Assembly (NCBI GenBank): GCA_963831705.1
Contig: CAWHRE010000006.1
Location: 159,903 to 223,902 of the forward strand
Origin: DASQPR01 sp963831705
GTDB lineage: Bacteria > Actinomycetota > Actinomycetes > Mycobacteriales > Micromonosporaceae
Length of the DNA stretch: 64,000 nucleotides
Reading direction: 5' to 3'
How positions within the stretch are numbered: position 1 is the stretch's first letter; every line of letters starts with the position of its first letter. The translations under genes and the position numbers were made by a program. Below, piece by piece: positions 1 to 8,662 of this stretch. The notes below the pieces were generated by a model. It searched no databases. It was not told where the DNA came from and saw only the letters and a list, made by a program, of their open reading frames with translations.

Positions 1-2
1 GC

Positions 3-548
3 GCGTACGCACACGACGTCACCCAGGTCGCGGCGAGCCTGCCGCGGCAGGCGGTGCTGGTCGGGCACGGCGGCGGAGCGCTCGTGGTGGCGCACGCGCT
101 CGCGCGGTACCCGGCCCGCGCCGGCGTTCTGCTCGCGCCGGTATTCGGCGGCTGGGGCACGCTCGGCAACGCCTTACTGCGCAACCCATTTGGTACGGCC
201 GTGGGCGCGCTCGGCGCGCGGATCAGGCTACGTCGCGGCCAGCTTTTCGGGCCGAACCTCCACGGATCCGCAGCGCGCACGTATTTGTCCCGGATGACCG
301 GCGTACCGGCCGGTGTGCAGTGGCAGATGCTGGGTCGCCGCATGCCGGAGGCGCCGGTCGGCGATCCGCCGGTGCTCGTGGTCGGCGGCCCGGACGACAA
401 AATTGTGTCGCAGAAGGCGTTGCGTCAGGTGGCCACGAGATACGGGGGAGCGCCGCTGCTGTTCCCCGGTATGGGCCACGACATGATGCTCGATGCCGGC
501 TGGGCCGAGCCGATCGACGCGATCCTGGACTGGCTCAGCAAAGCCTAA
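3..548 (+). CDS. Alpha/beta hydrolase-fold protein, C-terminal part
   Basis: The reading frame is open from the window edge, so the N-terminus lies outside; 181 residues are visible. The fold is suggested by a nucleophile-elbow-like stretch VGHGGGAL, an Asp loop (GGPDDKIV) and a C-terminal GMGHDMMLD that would carry the catalytic His. In active family members the elbow reads G-x-S-x-G; here the Ser position is Gly, so the usual nucleophile is missing. The protein may be a non-catalytic member or use another residue. It ends in TAA 8 bases before the convergent gene's stop codon. Family call is fairly sure; function unknown. Confidence 0.7.
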   Translation, partial: AYAHDVTQVAASLPRQAVLVGHGGGALVVAHALARYPARAGVLLAPVFGGWGTLGNALLRNPFGTAVGALGARIRLRRGQLFGPNLHGSAARTYLSRMTGVPAGVQWQMLGRRMPEAPVGDPPVLVVGGPDDKIVSQKALRQVATRYGGAPLLFPGMGHDMMLDAGWAEPIDAILDWLSKA

Positions 549-556
549 ATTGGCGG

Positions 557-1462
557 TTAGACGATTGCGCCGTTGTTGTGGTCGTCATCGTCGTCGGGGC
601 CGCCCGAACGCAGGCGTCCGATCAGGCCGACCGCACCGGCCAGGATGGCCGCGCAACCGAGGAACTCGGTCTGTGCGGTGTCGATCGACAGCAGGTTCGG
701 GTCGGCGATCAGCGTGATGCCGCCGATGATCGCGATGATCGACGCGATCGTGATCATGGCGAATCGCGGTAGCGGCGGTGGCGGCGGCGGGTGATAGGTC
801 TCGTCGTCATCGTCGTCGGCCAGATCGGCGCCGAAGCTGTCGAGGCCGGACAGCAGCGAATCGTCGGCCGAGCCAAAGGACGCTCCGGAGGCGCGCCAGC
901 GAGGGTACTTCGGGGGCGGTTCCGGGGCTGGTTTGTCCTCGATTTCCGGCCACGGAGCCACGTCACTACCGGAATGGTCGGCGGTCTCGTCGAAGCCGGC
1001 CACGATTGACGCCCAGGCATCTTCGAAGTCGTCGCCGGTACGGGTGGCGGGGGCGACCGGCGCCTGCTCGGCGGGCGCCGTCGCGGCTGAGTCGCCCTCA
1101 TCGGCGGCCAGAATCTCCAGGAATTCCCGGGCGGTGTCCACTTCGGACCGATCAACGTACAGCCGGTCGGTGGGGCGACCCGGCAGCGTCGTGAGGCGGG
1201 TGATCGGGTGCTGGTCGGACGTCGGTTGGAGATACGCCGCGATGCCCCGGTTGCCGAGGACGTCAAGGAGGTGCTCGCCGACCCTCGGGTCGACGTCCGC
1301 GACGGCAGCGTAATCCGTCGCGTACAACCCGTTGTCCTGCCGCCCGTAGCGTGGATTTCCGCCGGTCACGATCGCCCCTTCGAATCCGTGAGACTCCATC
1401 GTGGCACGCGAGACCATCCCTGCACAGGAGCAGGCGTGGTCGGTTGTGGTGGCGGGCGTCAT
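557..1462 (-). CDS. Conserved membrane protein with DUF2007-like N-terminal region
   Basis: A protein of about 301 residues. The N-terminal 110 residues (GLYATDYAAVADVDPRVGEH..., then IAAYLQP...DRLYVDRSEVDTAREFL) resemble small 'signal transducing' DUF2007-like folds known from actinobacteria. An acidic, Pro-rich linker and a poly-Pro run follow, then two membrane helices near the C-terminus and a poly-Asp tail (GGPDDDDDHNN). The start is uncertain: ATG at 1462, 1417 or 1399 are all in frame and none has a strong Shine-Dalgarno sequence. High GC at third codon positions extends to 1462, so that start is used. It is divergent from plsC. Specific role unknown. Confidence 0.65.
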   Translation of the reverse strand: MTPATTTDHACSCAGMVSRATMESHGFEGAIVTGGNPRYGRQDNGLYATDYAAVADVDPRVGEHLLDVLGNRGIAAYLQPTSDQHPITRLTTLPGRPTDRLYVDRSEVDTAREFLEILAADEGDSAATAPAEQAPVAPATRTGDDFEDAWASIVAGFDETADHSGSDVAPWPEIEDKPAPEPPPKYPRWRASGASFGSADDSLLSGLDSFGADLADDDDDETYHPPPPPPLPRFAMITIASIIAIIGGITLIADPNLLSIDTAQTEFLGCAAILAGAVGLIGRLRSGGPDDDDDHNNGAIV

Positions 1463-1522
1463 GTTCGTAGGCTGATCACACTCCGGGTGACCGTGATGCC
1501 TAGTGGTGACGAAGGGACTCGT

Positions 1523-2209
1523 GTGGTCTATTGGCTGCTCAAGTACGTCGTGCTCGGCCCTGTTCTGAGGCTTGTCTTCTGGCCGAAGGTCGAGGGTAGG
1601 GACAACGTGCCGGTTACGGGCGCCGCGATCATTGCGAGCAACCACCTGAGCTTCTCCGACTCGATCTTCATGCCCCTGATGGTGCACCGAAAGGTGACAT
1701 TCATCGCCAAAGCGGAGTATTTCCAGGGAACCGGACTCAAAGGCTGGCTCACGAAGATGTTTTTCGTCGGGACCGGGACCATTCCGGTCGACCGGTCAGG
1801 CGGCCGGGCCGCACAGGCCGCGATGGACACCGGTCTGCGGATTCTGCGCAGCGGCGAGCTGTTCGGGATCTATCCCGAAGGCACGCGGTCGCCGGACGGC
1901 CGCCTCTACCGGGGAAAGACCGGCGTGGCGCGGCTCGCATTGGAGAGCGGTGCTCCGGTCATCCCGGTCGCGATGCTGAACTCCGACATCGTGCAGCCAC
2001 CCGGCCGGATTCGGCCGAAGATCATGCGGGTCCGGATCGTGTTCGGTGCGCCGATGGAATTCTCCCGGTACGCAGGGCAGGCCGGTGATCGGTTCGTCGA
2101 GCGTGCCGTGACCGACGAGATCATGTACGAGTTGATGGAACTCTCCGGCCGCGAATACGTCGACGTGTACGCGGCCAGCCTCAAGGAGAAGGCCGTCGTC
2201 CCGGCGTGA
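1523..2209 (+). CDS. plsC: 1-acyl-sn-glycerol-3-phosphate acyltransferase
   Basis: Transfers an acyl chain to lysophosphatidic acid at the inner membrane, the second acylation of phospholipid synthesis. The 228-residue protein shows the family blocks in order: NHLSFSDS (NHxxxxD catalytic motif, about residue 37), GTIPVDRSGG, FGIYPEGTRSPDGRLYRGKTG (EGTRS, acyl acceptor site) and PVIPVAMLN. The GTG at 1523 is preferred because it lies 5 bases after GAAGGGA and starts the conserved VVYWLLKY; an ATG at 1496 is the alternative. A plsC gene also sits in the comparable M. tuberculosis block (Rv2182c). Confidence 0.9.
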   Translation: MVYWLLKYVVLGPVLRLVFWPKVEGRDNVPVTGAAIIASNHLSFSDSIFMPLMVHRKVTFIAKAEYFQGTGLKGWLTKMFFVGTGTIPVDRSGGRAAQAAMDTGLRILRSGELFGIYPEGTRSPDGRLYRGKTGVARLALESGAPVIPVAMLNSDIVQPPGRIRPKIMRVRIVFGAPMEFSRYAGQAGDRFVERAVTDEIMYELMELSGREYVDVYAASLKEKAVVPA

Positions 2210-2212
2210 CCG

Positions 2213-2926
2213 CTACTTCTCCGGTACGCCCGCTCGGCGCCGCAGCGACGGGAGGTCGGTCAGCACGATCCGCCGTCCCTCGGTACGCAACCATCCTCGG
2301 CTCGCGAACGATCCGATCGCCTGGTTCACGCTCTGGCGCGATCCGCCGGCCATCGCGGCGAGCTGGCTCTGGTTCAGCTCGATCGTGACCATGCCGCTCG
2401 GAGATTCGCCCGCCAGGCGTACGAGAGTCTTGGCGACCCGGCCCGGCAGGTCCAGGAAGATGTGGTCCGCGTGCTGCTCGGTCAGGCGCCGGATCAGGCT
2501 TCCCAGCGACTGCATCACCGCGTCGAGGATGCTCGGATTCGCATGTACGAGATCGATGAACGCGGCCCGCGACAGCGCGAGCGCCTTGCAGTCCTCGATC
2601 GCCTCGGCCGATGCCGAGCGTGCCGCACCGTCCAACAGGGACACCTCACCGAACACGTCCGGCGGCCGCAACACCGTCAGGACGGCCTTCTCGCCTGTCG
2701 GCGATGTCCGGAAAACTGCGATTGCGCCTCGTTTGAGGACAATCAGCGAGTCGCCCGGGTCGTTCTCGACGAACAGCACCTGGCCCTTGCGGTATGTCCG
2801 CGGGACCGCGGCCGCGATCACCCGTTGGCGTACGTCCGAGTCCAACGCCGCGAACATCGCCACGCCGGTCAAGGCGTCGGGCGAGTCCGGTACCCGTACG
2901 TCCACGTGTTTGCCCTTCCCATCCAC
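2213..2926 (-). CDS. Crp/Fnr-family transcriptional regulator
   Basis: 237 residues. Residues about 20-135 form a cyclic-nucleotide-binding-type beta roll (RKGQVLFVENDPGDSLIVLK, GEVSLLDGAARSASAEA), then a long dimer helix and a winged helix ending in LAAMAGGSRQSVNQAIGSFASRGWL, a normal Crp recognition-helix pattern. The beta roll has the GE...ARSA phosphate-binding cassette form (GEVSLLDGAARSASA), which fits cAMP binding, but this cannot be proven here. It is convergent with plsC (3-base gap). Start is GTG 2926; a second in-frame GTG is at 2905. One of several actinobacterial Crp paralogues, not clearly the orthologue of Mtb Rv3676. Confidence 0.88.
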   Translation of the reverse strand: MDGKGKHVDVRVPDSPDALTGVAMFAALDSDVRQRVIAAAVPRTYRKGQVLFVENDPGDSLIVLKRGAIAVFRTSPTGEKAVLTVLRPPDVFGEVSLLDGAARSASAEAIEDCKALALSRAAFIDLVHANPSILDAVMQSLGSLIRRLTEQHADHIFLDLPGRVAKTLVRLAGESPSGMVTIELNQSQLAAMAGGSRQSVNQAIGSFASRGWLRTEGRRIVLTDLPSLRRRAGVPEK

Positions 2927-3138
2927 TACTTACTTAGATCCTGACTCCCCCGGACACCTTTGTATACACCGAGGTCTTGCCCTTGCGCGAAGTGAGCGCG
3001 AGTTCAGCTGGCACGGTAGCGTCCCGCGCTCGGTTTCGCTCTCTGTTCCGACGTTGTTACCGACTCGATATGCCGATTCTGCGCAGCGCCGGGGGCGAGC
3101 GTAGTTCTGCGCTGGGCCAAGGGACATAATCGAAGGCC

Positions 3139-4086
3139 GTGGGCACCGACGAACTCGTTCGAGCGACGCTGCGCAGCGTCTGGCAGCTGGCTGCGGAAAC
3201 ATGCCAGCCGGTCGACGATTCGTCGGTTTCGGAATGGTCCGTAACTATCGATGGTGGACGCTATACCGCGCGAATCACCCCAGATATTCGGCGCGCAGAG
3301 GTGGTTGCCGCACTGTTGACGGCGGACGTACTCGCAGCGGCGGGTCTCGGCATCGGCCGTCCGGTCCGGACGGTGGACGGCGCGCTGACCGTGGCGACCG
3401 CGGATGGCGACATGTCGCTGGTGCAGGACGTGGCCGGTCGGCCGCTCGATGCCGAGGATCCGCTCGACCAGCAGTGGTGGGGCGACGCGCTCGGCCGGGC
3501 CCATCAGGCGCTGTTGACCCATCAGACGGCCGTACCGCGGCGGTTGTCTCTGCCCGAAGCGGCCGGTGCGCATCTCGCCGTCGAACCGTGGCTGCGCGCG
3601 GCGCTCGCGGACGCGGCCGAATCGGTCACCCGCTTGCTGGTGACCGATCAGCTCACATACGGGGTCTTGCACGGCGATCCGCGCGCGGCCGAGTTCCGCC
3701 TGGACGCGTCGACCGGGCGCACCGGGCTTGCCGCTTGGGGCGTTCCGCGGGTCGGCCCGCTCGTGTACGACGTCGCCGTCGCGGTACGGCACGCGGGCGG
3801 GGCTGCGGCGGCCGAAGGATTCATCGACGGCTACGTGTCGGCCGGACCGGTCACGCGGGACGAAGTCGCCGTGGCGCTGCCGGTGATGCTTCGGCTGCAC
3901 TGGGCGCTGGTGGCCGAGGAGCACGCTCGCGCGCTCACCCGGGTGCCGCCGCAACGCAACGCCGGGCCGAATCCGGCGGGCGCGCCCACCGAGAAGACCG
4001 GGCTTACCGAGAAGAACCGTCGGGACGCGCTGGAAGAGGCACGCCAGGTCCTCGCTGCGTTGGCGGAGGCGGATCGGGCAGAGTAG
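3139..4086 (+). CDS. Aminoglycoside-phosphotransferase-like kinase, degenerate
   Basis: 315 residues with an APH/choline-kinase-like C-lobe: GVLHGDPRAAEFRLD at about residue 175 corresponds to the Brenner motif HGDxxxxN and GPLVYDVAVAVRHAGG to the helix after it. The Asn of HGDxxxxN and the DxD metal-binding element are not recognisable (AAWGVPRVGP stands where D-F/W-E/D is usual), so kinase activity is doubtful. GTG 3139 follows a CATAAT -10-like box by 8 bases. The next gene starts 4 bases after its stop, so the two are probably co-transcribed. Substrate unknown. Confidence 0.6.
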   Translation: MGTDELVRATLRSVWQLAAETCQPVDDSSVSEWSVTIDGGRYTARITPDIRRAEVVAALLTADVLAAAGLGIGRPVRTVDGALTVATADGDMSLVQDVAGRPLDAEDPLDQQWWGDALGRAHQALLTHQTAVPRRLSLPEAAGAHLAVEPWLRAALADAAESVTRLLVTDQLTYGVLHGDPRAAEFRLDASTGRTGLAAWGVPRVGPLVYDVAVAVRHAGGAAAAEGFIDGYVSAGPVTRDEVAVALPVMLRLHWALVAEEHARALTRVPPQRNAGPNPAGAPTEKTGLTEKNRRDALEEARQVLAALAEADRAE

Positions 4087-4090
4087 GGGC

Positions 4091-4612
4091 ATGCCCTATC
4101 GGTACTTCTATGACTGTGAGTTCATCGAGGACGGGCTCACGATCGACCTGGTGTCGATTGGCGTCGTCGACGAGTTCGGACGCGAGTTCTACGCGATCTC
4201 GTCCCAGTTCGACGACTCCAAGGCCATCCCGTGGGTCCGCCGCAACGTGCTCGACAAGCTCCCGTCGCCGGGTGACAAAGCCTGGCGCTCGCGTGAGCGG
4301 ATCCGCGACGACCTGTACGAGTTCCTGATCGACCCGATCCGGGACGGCTCCGACACGATGGAGTTGTGGGCCTGGTACGCCGCCTACGACCACGTCGCGC
4401 TCGCGCAGCTGTGGGGCGCCATGCCGGCGTTGCCTCGGGCGATTCCGCGGTTTACGAAGGATCTTCGCCAGCTCTGGGACGATCATGGTCGGCCGAAGTT
4501 GCCCGAGGCGGACGGCCGTCACGATGCGTTGGTGGACGCGAAACACAACCTCGCTCGGTGGAACGTGATGGCAGGACTGGCCGGTGCATGGGCAGGCGTG
4601 CCACGGACGTAA
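4091..4612 (+). CDS. DEDDh 3'-5' exoribonuclease, Rv2179c type
   Basis: 173 residues. Family: Rv2179c-like RNase T/DEDD exoribonucleases, which trim 3' overhangs of RNA. Visible acidic positions: FYDCEFIEDG near the N-terminus (DxE, first motif), the AAYDHVAL block (second Asp) and GRHDALVDAKHN near the C-terminus (final H and D of DEDDh). The length matches the family. AGGGGC precedes ATG 4091 and the gene lies 4 bases after the APH-like gene. Position near plsC and aroG agrees with the Mtb gene order Rv2178c-Rv2179c-Rv2182c. Confidence 0.88.
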   Translation: MPYRYFYDCEFIEDGLTIDLVSIGVVDEFGREFYAISSQFDDSKAIPWVRRNVLDKLPSPGDKAWRSRERIRDDLYEFLIDPIRDGSDTMELWAWYAAYDHVALAQLWGAMPALPRAIPRFTKDLRQLWDDHGRPKLPEADGRHDALVDAKHNLARWNVMAGLAGAWAGVPRT

Positions 4613-4765
4613 CCTGAACGTGACCAGATCGACCTCAGCAGCTAAAGTACGTGCCGCACCCACCCGGCCGGCAGTGCCGCCGGCATACGCGACAGCGACG
4701 TGGCGTACCCAGGGTCCTGTTGGGTCTTCATGTTTTCCACCTGCATCCGCGGAGGAACTATCACT

Positions 4766-5791
4766 ATGCGTATTGGTGTTCTCACTGGTGGCGGAGACTG
4801 CCCCGGCCTGAACGCGGTCATTCGCGCGGTCGTCCGCAAGGGCGTCGAGGTCTACGGGCACGAGTTCGTCGGTTTCCGCGACGGTTGGCGCGGCCCGCTC
4901 GAAGGTATGACGAAGCAGCTCGGCGTCGCCGAAGTCCGGGGCATCCTGCCGCGTGGCGGCACGATCCTCGGCTCGTCCCGGACGAACCCGTTCAAGATCG
5001 ACGGCGGTGTCGAGAAGATCAAGGCGAACCTCGCCGATCTGGGCATCGACGCGCTCGTCGCGATCGGTGGCGAGGACACGCTCGGCGTGGCGACGAAGCT
5101 CGCCGAACTCGGCGTGAACGTGGTCGGCGTTCCGAAGACGATCGACAACGACCTCGGGGCAACCGATTACACGTTCGGCTTCGACACCGCCGTGAACATC
5201 GCGATGGAGGCGATCGACCGGCTGCACACCACGGCCGAGTCGCACCACCGCACGCTCGTCGTCGAGGTCATGGGCCGGCACGCCGGTTGGATCGCGCTGC
5301 ACTCCGGCCTGGCCGGCGGCGCGAACGTGATCCTGCTGCCCGAGCGCCAGTTCGACGTGGACCAGGTGGCGAAGTACGTCGAGGAGCGCTTCCAGCGCCA
5401 GTACGCGCCGATCGTCGTGGTGGCCGAGGGCGCTCAGCCGCTCGACGGTCAGATGGTCGTACACAACCAGGAACTCGACGCGTTCGGCCACGTCCGCCTC
5501 GGTGGCATCGGTCAGTGGCTCGCCGAGTCGCTGGAAGCGAAGACCGGCAAGGAAGCCCGTACCGTCGTGCTCGGCCACATCCAGCGTGGCGGCACGCCGA
5601 CCGCGTTCGACCGGGTGCTCGCGACGCGTTTCGGCCTGCAGGCGATCGACGCAATCAACGACGGCGACTTCGGCAACATGGTCGCGCTGCGGGGCACGGA
5701 CATCGTGCGCGTACCGCTCGCCGACGCGACCCGCGAGCTCAAGACCGTGCCCGAGTCGCGCTTCGCCGAAGCCGAAGTCTTCTTCGGCTGA
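4766..5791 (+). CDS. pfkA: 6-phosphofructokinase, probably pyrophosphate-dependent
   Basis: 341 residues, a group III actinobacterial PFK: MRIGVLTGGGDCPGLNA at the N-terminus, GVPKTIDNDL with the catalytic Asp, MGRHAGWIA and HIQRGGTPTAFDRVLATR for sugar phosphate binding. The phosphoryl-donor site reads AIGGEDTLG; Asp here, where ATP enzymes have Gly (GGDGS or GGEGT), together with Lys in PKTIDND, is the pattern associated with PPi-dependent enzymes such as that of Amycolatopsis methanolica. Donor use is therefore inferred, not shown. ATG 4766 has GGAGG 10 bases upstream. Repeat copy A lies 17 bases past the stop and may end the transcript. Confidence 0.92.
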   Translation: MRIGVLTGGGDCPGLNAVIRAVVRKGVEVYGHEFVGFRDGWRGPLEGMTKQLGVAEVRGILPRGGTILGSSRTNPFKIDGGVEKIKANLADLGIDALVAIGGEDTLGVATKLAELGVNVVGVPKTIDNDLGATDYTFGFDTAVNIAMEAIDRLHTTAESHHRTLVVEVMGRHAGWIALHSGLAGGANVILLPERQFDVDQVAKYVEERFQRQYAPIVVVAEGAQPLDGQMVVHNQELDAFGHVRLGGIGQWLAESLEAKTGKEARTVVLGHIQRGGTPTAFDRVLATRFGLQAIDAINDGDFGNMVALRGTDIVRVPLADATRELKTVPESRFAEAEVFFG

Positions 5792-5808
5792 GTTCCACCC
5801 CAACCTTC

Positions 5809-5873
5809 AAGTTGATCCTGGAGTTAGTTGACGCATCGCCGGTGTGTCGTGCTACTAACCTCAGGATCAACTT
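5809..5873 (+). repeat. Palindromic 3'-end repeat, copy A (short form)
   Basis: 65 bp. Arm AAGTTGATCCTGGAGTTAGT is matched by ACTAACCTCAGGATCAACTT with a 2-base swap. The core is TTGACGCATCGCCGGTGTGTCGTGC. It starts 17 bases after the pfkA stop. Taken as the reference orientation of the family. Confidence 0.9.
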
Positions 5874-5884
5874 CAGGTTTTCAT

Positions 5885-5931
5885 GATCGTGTAGTGCTGG
5901 CGCGCCATGGCGTGCTCGCTGCTACACGATC
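5885..5931. promoter_or_regulatory. Inverted repeat upstream of proC
   Basis: GATCGTGTAG (5885-5894) and CTACACGATC (5922-5931) form a 10-bp inverted repeat around a GC-rich centre containing CGCCATGGCG. The right half also overlaps CACGATCGTG (5926-5935), a perfect 10-bp palindrome. It lies just ahead of the proC ribosome site. Could be an operator or a second hairpin after repeat A. Confidence 0.45.
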
Positions 5932-5956
5932 GTGATGTGAGGACAAGGAGGTCGGC

Positions 5957-6769
5957 ATGACCGTCGTTGCTGTTGTGGGCGCGGGCAAGATCGGTGAGTT
6001 GCTGCTGTCCGGCCTCCTGCGGTCCGGGTGGCCCACCGACCAGCTCGTTGCCACCGCTCGGCGGCCGGAGCGTGCAGCCGACCTATCCGCCAAATACGGC
6101 ATCCGGATCGTCGACAACGCGACCGCGGTGGCCGTCGCCGACGTCATCGCGATCGCGGTCAAGCCACAGGACGCCGGGGCATTGATGGCGGACCTCGGCC
6201 CGCTCCTCAATGCCCAGCAGGACCGTTTGGTGATCTCGCTCTGTGCCGGTCTGCCCACGTCGTTCTTCGCGAAATGGCTGCCCGAAGCGACGCCGGTAGT
6301 CCGTGTGATGACGAACACACCGGCCCTGGTCGACGAGGCGATGACCGCGATCTCGGCCGGCCCGCACGCCACCGCCGCCCACCTGGAACTCGCCGAAGAG
6401 CTGTTCGCGCCGCTCGGCCGTACGATCCGGGTGCCCGAGGGCCAGCAGGACGCCGTTACGGCGCTGTCCGGGTCCGGTCCGGCGTACTTCTTCTACCTGG
6501 TCGAAGCGATGACAGACGCGGGCATTCTGCTCGGCCTGCCGCGCCAGGTCGCCTACGACCTCATCGTGCAGACCGCGATCGGGTCCGCGATCATGCTGCG
6601 TGACTCGGGTGAACACCCGGTCAAGCTGCGCGAGGCGGTGACGTCGCCGGCGGGCACGACGATCAACGCGATCCGAGAACTCGAAAATCACGGTGTACGC
6701 GCAGCTCTGCTCTCTGCGCTCGAAGCCGCCCGTGACCGCGCGCGACAGATCGCTGAGCAGGCAGGTTAG
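5957..6769 (+). CDS. proC: Pyrroline-5-carboxylate reductase
   Basis: Reduces 1-pyrroline-5-carboxylate to L-proline with NAD(P)H, the last step of proline synthesis, in the cytoplasm. 270 residues: Rossmann motif VVGAGKIGELLLSGLL at the N-terminus, IAVKPQ, VRVMTNTPALV, then the family signature from TALSGSGPAYFFYLVEAM to VTSPAGTTINAIREL near residue 235. AAGGAGG stands 7 bases before ATG 5957. It is transcribed after pfkA but separated from it by repeat A and a second palindrome, so a promoter of its own is likely. Confidence 0.96.
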   Translation: MTVVAVVGAGKIGELLLSGLLRSGWPTDQLVATARRPERAADLSAKYGIRIVDNATAVAVADVIAIAVKPQDAGALMADLGPLLNAQQDRLVISLCAGLPTSFFAKWLPEATPVVRVMTNTPALVDEAMTAISAGPHATAAHLELAEELFAPLGRTIRVPEGQQDAVTALSGSGPAYFFYLVEAMTDAGILLGLPRQVAYDLIVQTAIGSAIMLRDSGEHPVKLREAVTSPAGTTINAIRELENHGVRAALLSALEAARDRARQIAEQAG

Positions 6770-6891
6770 CTCTGCAGGCGTTCGTCCGTTCGGGGACTTC
6801 GGGTCGCCGGAACGTGCGGACATTTACTGAAACGCACGTGTTCTTCGTCTGAGTCCGATATCCGCAGCGGGCATTTGTCGCAACGTTTGCG

Positions 6892-6897
6892 TAGGCT
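6892..6897 (+). promoter_or_regulatory. -10 box TAGGCT, leaderless start
   Basis: TAGGCT is followed by 7 bases and then GTG 6905, the geometry of actinobacterial leaderless transcripts. Confidence 0.55.
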
Positions 6898-6904
6898 CGC
6901 CGCT

Positions 6905-8659
6905 GTGGAGAACCCGGAAGGCGTGAATGCGTCGCACGTACCGGCCGCTGCGGGATCTCCGATACCGCCGGTCGGCGCATCTCCGTCGCCGTGGCAGCAG
7001 CCCGTTTCGGGTGCCTCCGGGCCACCTCCGGTAAGCGGTGGCACCGTCTACGGGAGTGCCACCGTCTACGGCAATGGCACGGTCTACGGCAATGCCACGA
7101 TGTACGGCGGCGGCGTTTACGAAGGTCCGCCTCACCAACCCGCGCCGCCTTATCCGCACGCGCCGCAGCATCAGACCGCTCCGTCTTACCCGCCCCCGTC
7201 TTACCCGCCCCGGTCTTACCCGCCCCCGTCTTATGGCGCTGCTGGATATGCGCCGCCCGGCTATCCGCTGACTACCGCTTATCCGCCGCGGTCGGCGTAC
7301 CAGCCGCCGACCGCAACCGCGTATCCGCCGTACCCGAGCTATGGGCCGTACGACCCGAATGCGTCGCTGAACTATTACTTTCCGCAGCCCAGGCCGCCGC
7401 ATCGAGGTCACGGCGCGTTGATCGTGTCGTTGGTACTCGTCGCCTTGCTGGTCTGCGGGCTGGGCGTGTACGGGGTGGCCCGGCTAGGCGATGCGACCGC
7501 CAACTCACCGACGGCCAGCGGCAACGGAACATCCGGCAGCACCAAGGCCGACCCGACGACGTTGACCGGCGTGCTCCAGGAACAGAGCAAAGCGATGCTG
7601 TCCGGCGACGCGAACGGCTTCCTCGCAACCGTGGACTCGGCCGCGCCCCTGGCGATCGCTGCCTATCAGCGAATCTTCCACAACATGCGTGCGATGCACG
7701 TGACGACTTGGGTTCAGAACGCGCCGAACGGCGACCACGTGACGTCGGCTGCACAATCGTATGAGGTCGATGTCACGTACTGCCTGGTCGTCAAGGGTTG
7801 CCGAGAGACTCAAGCGACGTGGCACGTGACGGCGAGGCTGAAGAGCGGCCGAGCGGTAATCGAATCGTTCACCGCGCCGGCGCCGAGCCGCTACAGCAGC
7901 GAGCCATACCCGTGGGAGGTCGCGACGCTGACCGCGCTGACCGGGCCGCGGGTCGTGGTGGCGGCGTCCAGCGCGTACGCCAGCATGCTCGGCCGCGCGC
8001 TGACGCTTGCCGAGTCCGCCGCGAAGGCCGCCGACCAGTACGCGCATTGGGGCAAACCATCCGTGTACGTGCTCTACCTGGCCGGCCCGTCCGAGGGCAA
8101 GACCTGGTTCAACGGTGACCTCGCGAACGCGGACGGCGTCACGTACACGGTGCAGCCGTACGACCTGGAGGTGGTCGCGTTGATGCCGGACGCCGACGAC
8201 GTCTCTTATGCCGGACCGGGCAAGCTCGGTGCGGTAATCCAGCACGAGTTCGGACACGTCGCGACGTTGCAGGGCGATCAAGCCGACCGCGGCCATGACT
8301 CTTTCATCGAGGGCATCGCAGAATATTGCTCGTATACCGGACATTCGGCGTGGGCGGCCTACCGCGTTGATGACGTTCGCGCTTATATTCGCACCGGCAA
8401 GTGGCGACACACCGTCTATCTGACCAGCGAGATCACCAGCAAGGATGTGCTGACCGGCTCAGCCGCGTACGGCATCGGCTACCTCGGGCTGCGTTATATC
8501 GCCGAAACGTACGGATTGAGTAGGATGTTGGATTTTTGGGGTTCAGTGGAACGCGACGGCGAGTCACTGGAGCAAGCGTCAGAATCGGCACTGGGCAAGC
8601 CGTGGAGTTCGGTGAACACGGCGGCGGTTGGGTACATCGAGGACACGGTCGGTGTCTGA
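6905..8659 (+). CDS. Membrane-anchored HEFGH metalloprotein (gluzincin-like), first copy
   Basis: 584 residues in three parts. Residues 1-165 are a Pro/Tyr/Ser-rich cytoplasmic tail with repeated SYPP and YPP units. One membrane helix follows (ALIVSLVLVALLVCGLGVYG). The rest is extracytoplasmic, about 400 residues, carrying VIQHEFGHVATLQ, a HExxH zinc site, then SFIEGIAEYC about 20 residues on; the Glu there fits the third ligand of a gluzincin. This suggests a surface zinc peptidase tethered to the cell. Start GTG 6905 is chosen from the leaderless -10 box; a TTG at 6875 is in frame. A paralogue follows 3 bases after the stop. Confidence 0.75.
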   Translation: MENPEGVNASHVPAAAGSPIPPVGASPSPWQQPVSGASGPPPVSGGTVYGSATVYGNGTVYGNATMYGGGVYEGPPHQPAPPYPHAPQHQTAPSYPPPSYPPRSYPPPSYGAAGYAPPGYPLTTAYPPRSAYQPPTATAYPPYPSYGPYDPNASLNYYFPQPRPPHRGHGALIVSLVLVALLVCGLGVYGVARLGDATANSPTASGNGTSGSTKADPTTLTGVLQEQSKAMLSGDANGFLATVDSAAPLAIAAYQRIFHNMRAMHVTTWVQNAPNGDHVTSAAQSYEVDVTYCLVVKGCRETQATWHVTARLKSGRAVIESFTAPAPSRYSSEPYPWEVATLTALTGPRVVVAASSAYASMLGRALTLAESAAKAADQYAHWGKPSVYVLYLAGPSEGKTWFNGDLANADGVTYTVQPYDLEVVALMPDADDVSYAGPGKLGAVIQHEFGHVATLQGDQADRGHDSFIEGIAEYCSYTGHSAWAAYRVDDVRAYIRTGKWRHTVYLTSEITSKDVLTGSAAYGIGYLGLRYIAETYGLSRMLDFWGSVERDGESLEQASESALGKPWSSVNTAAVGYIEDTVGV

Positions 8660-8662
8660 CAG

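Noticed and set aside
4004..5803. A 599-residue open frame antisense to the exoribonuclease and pfkA
   Set aside because: It is a GC-bias shadow opposite two well-conserved genes and has no recognisable domain.
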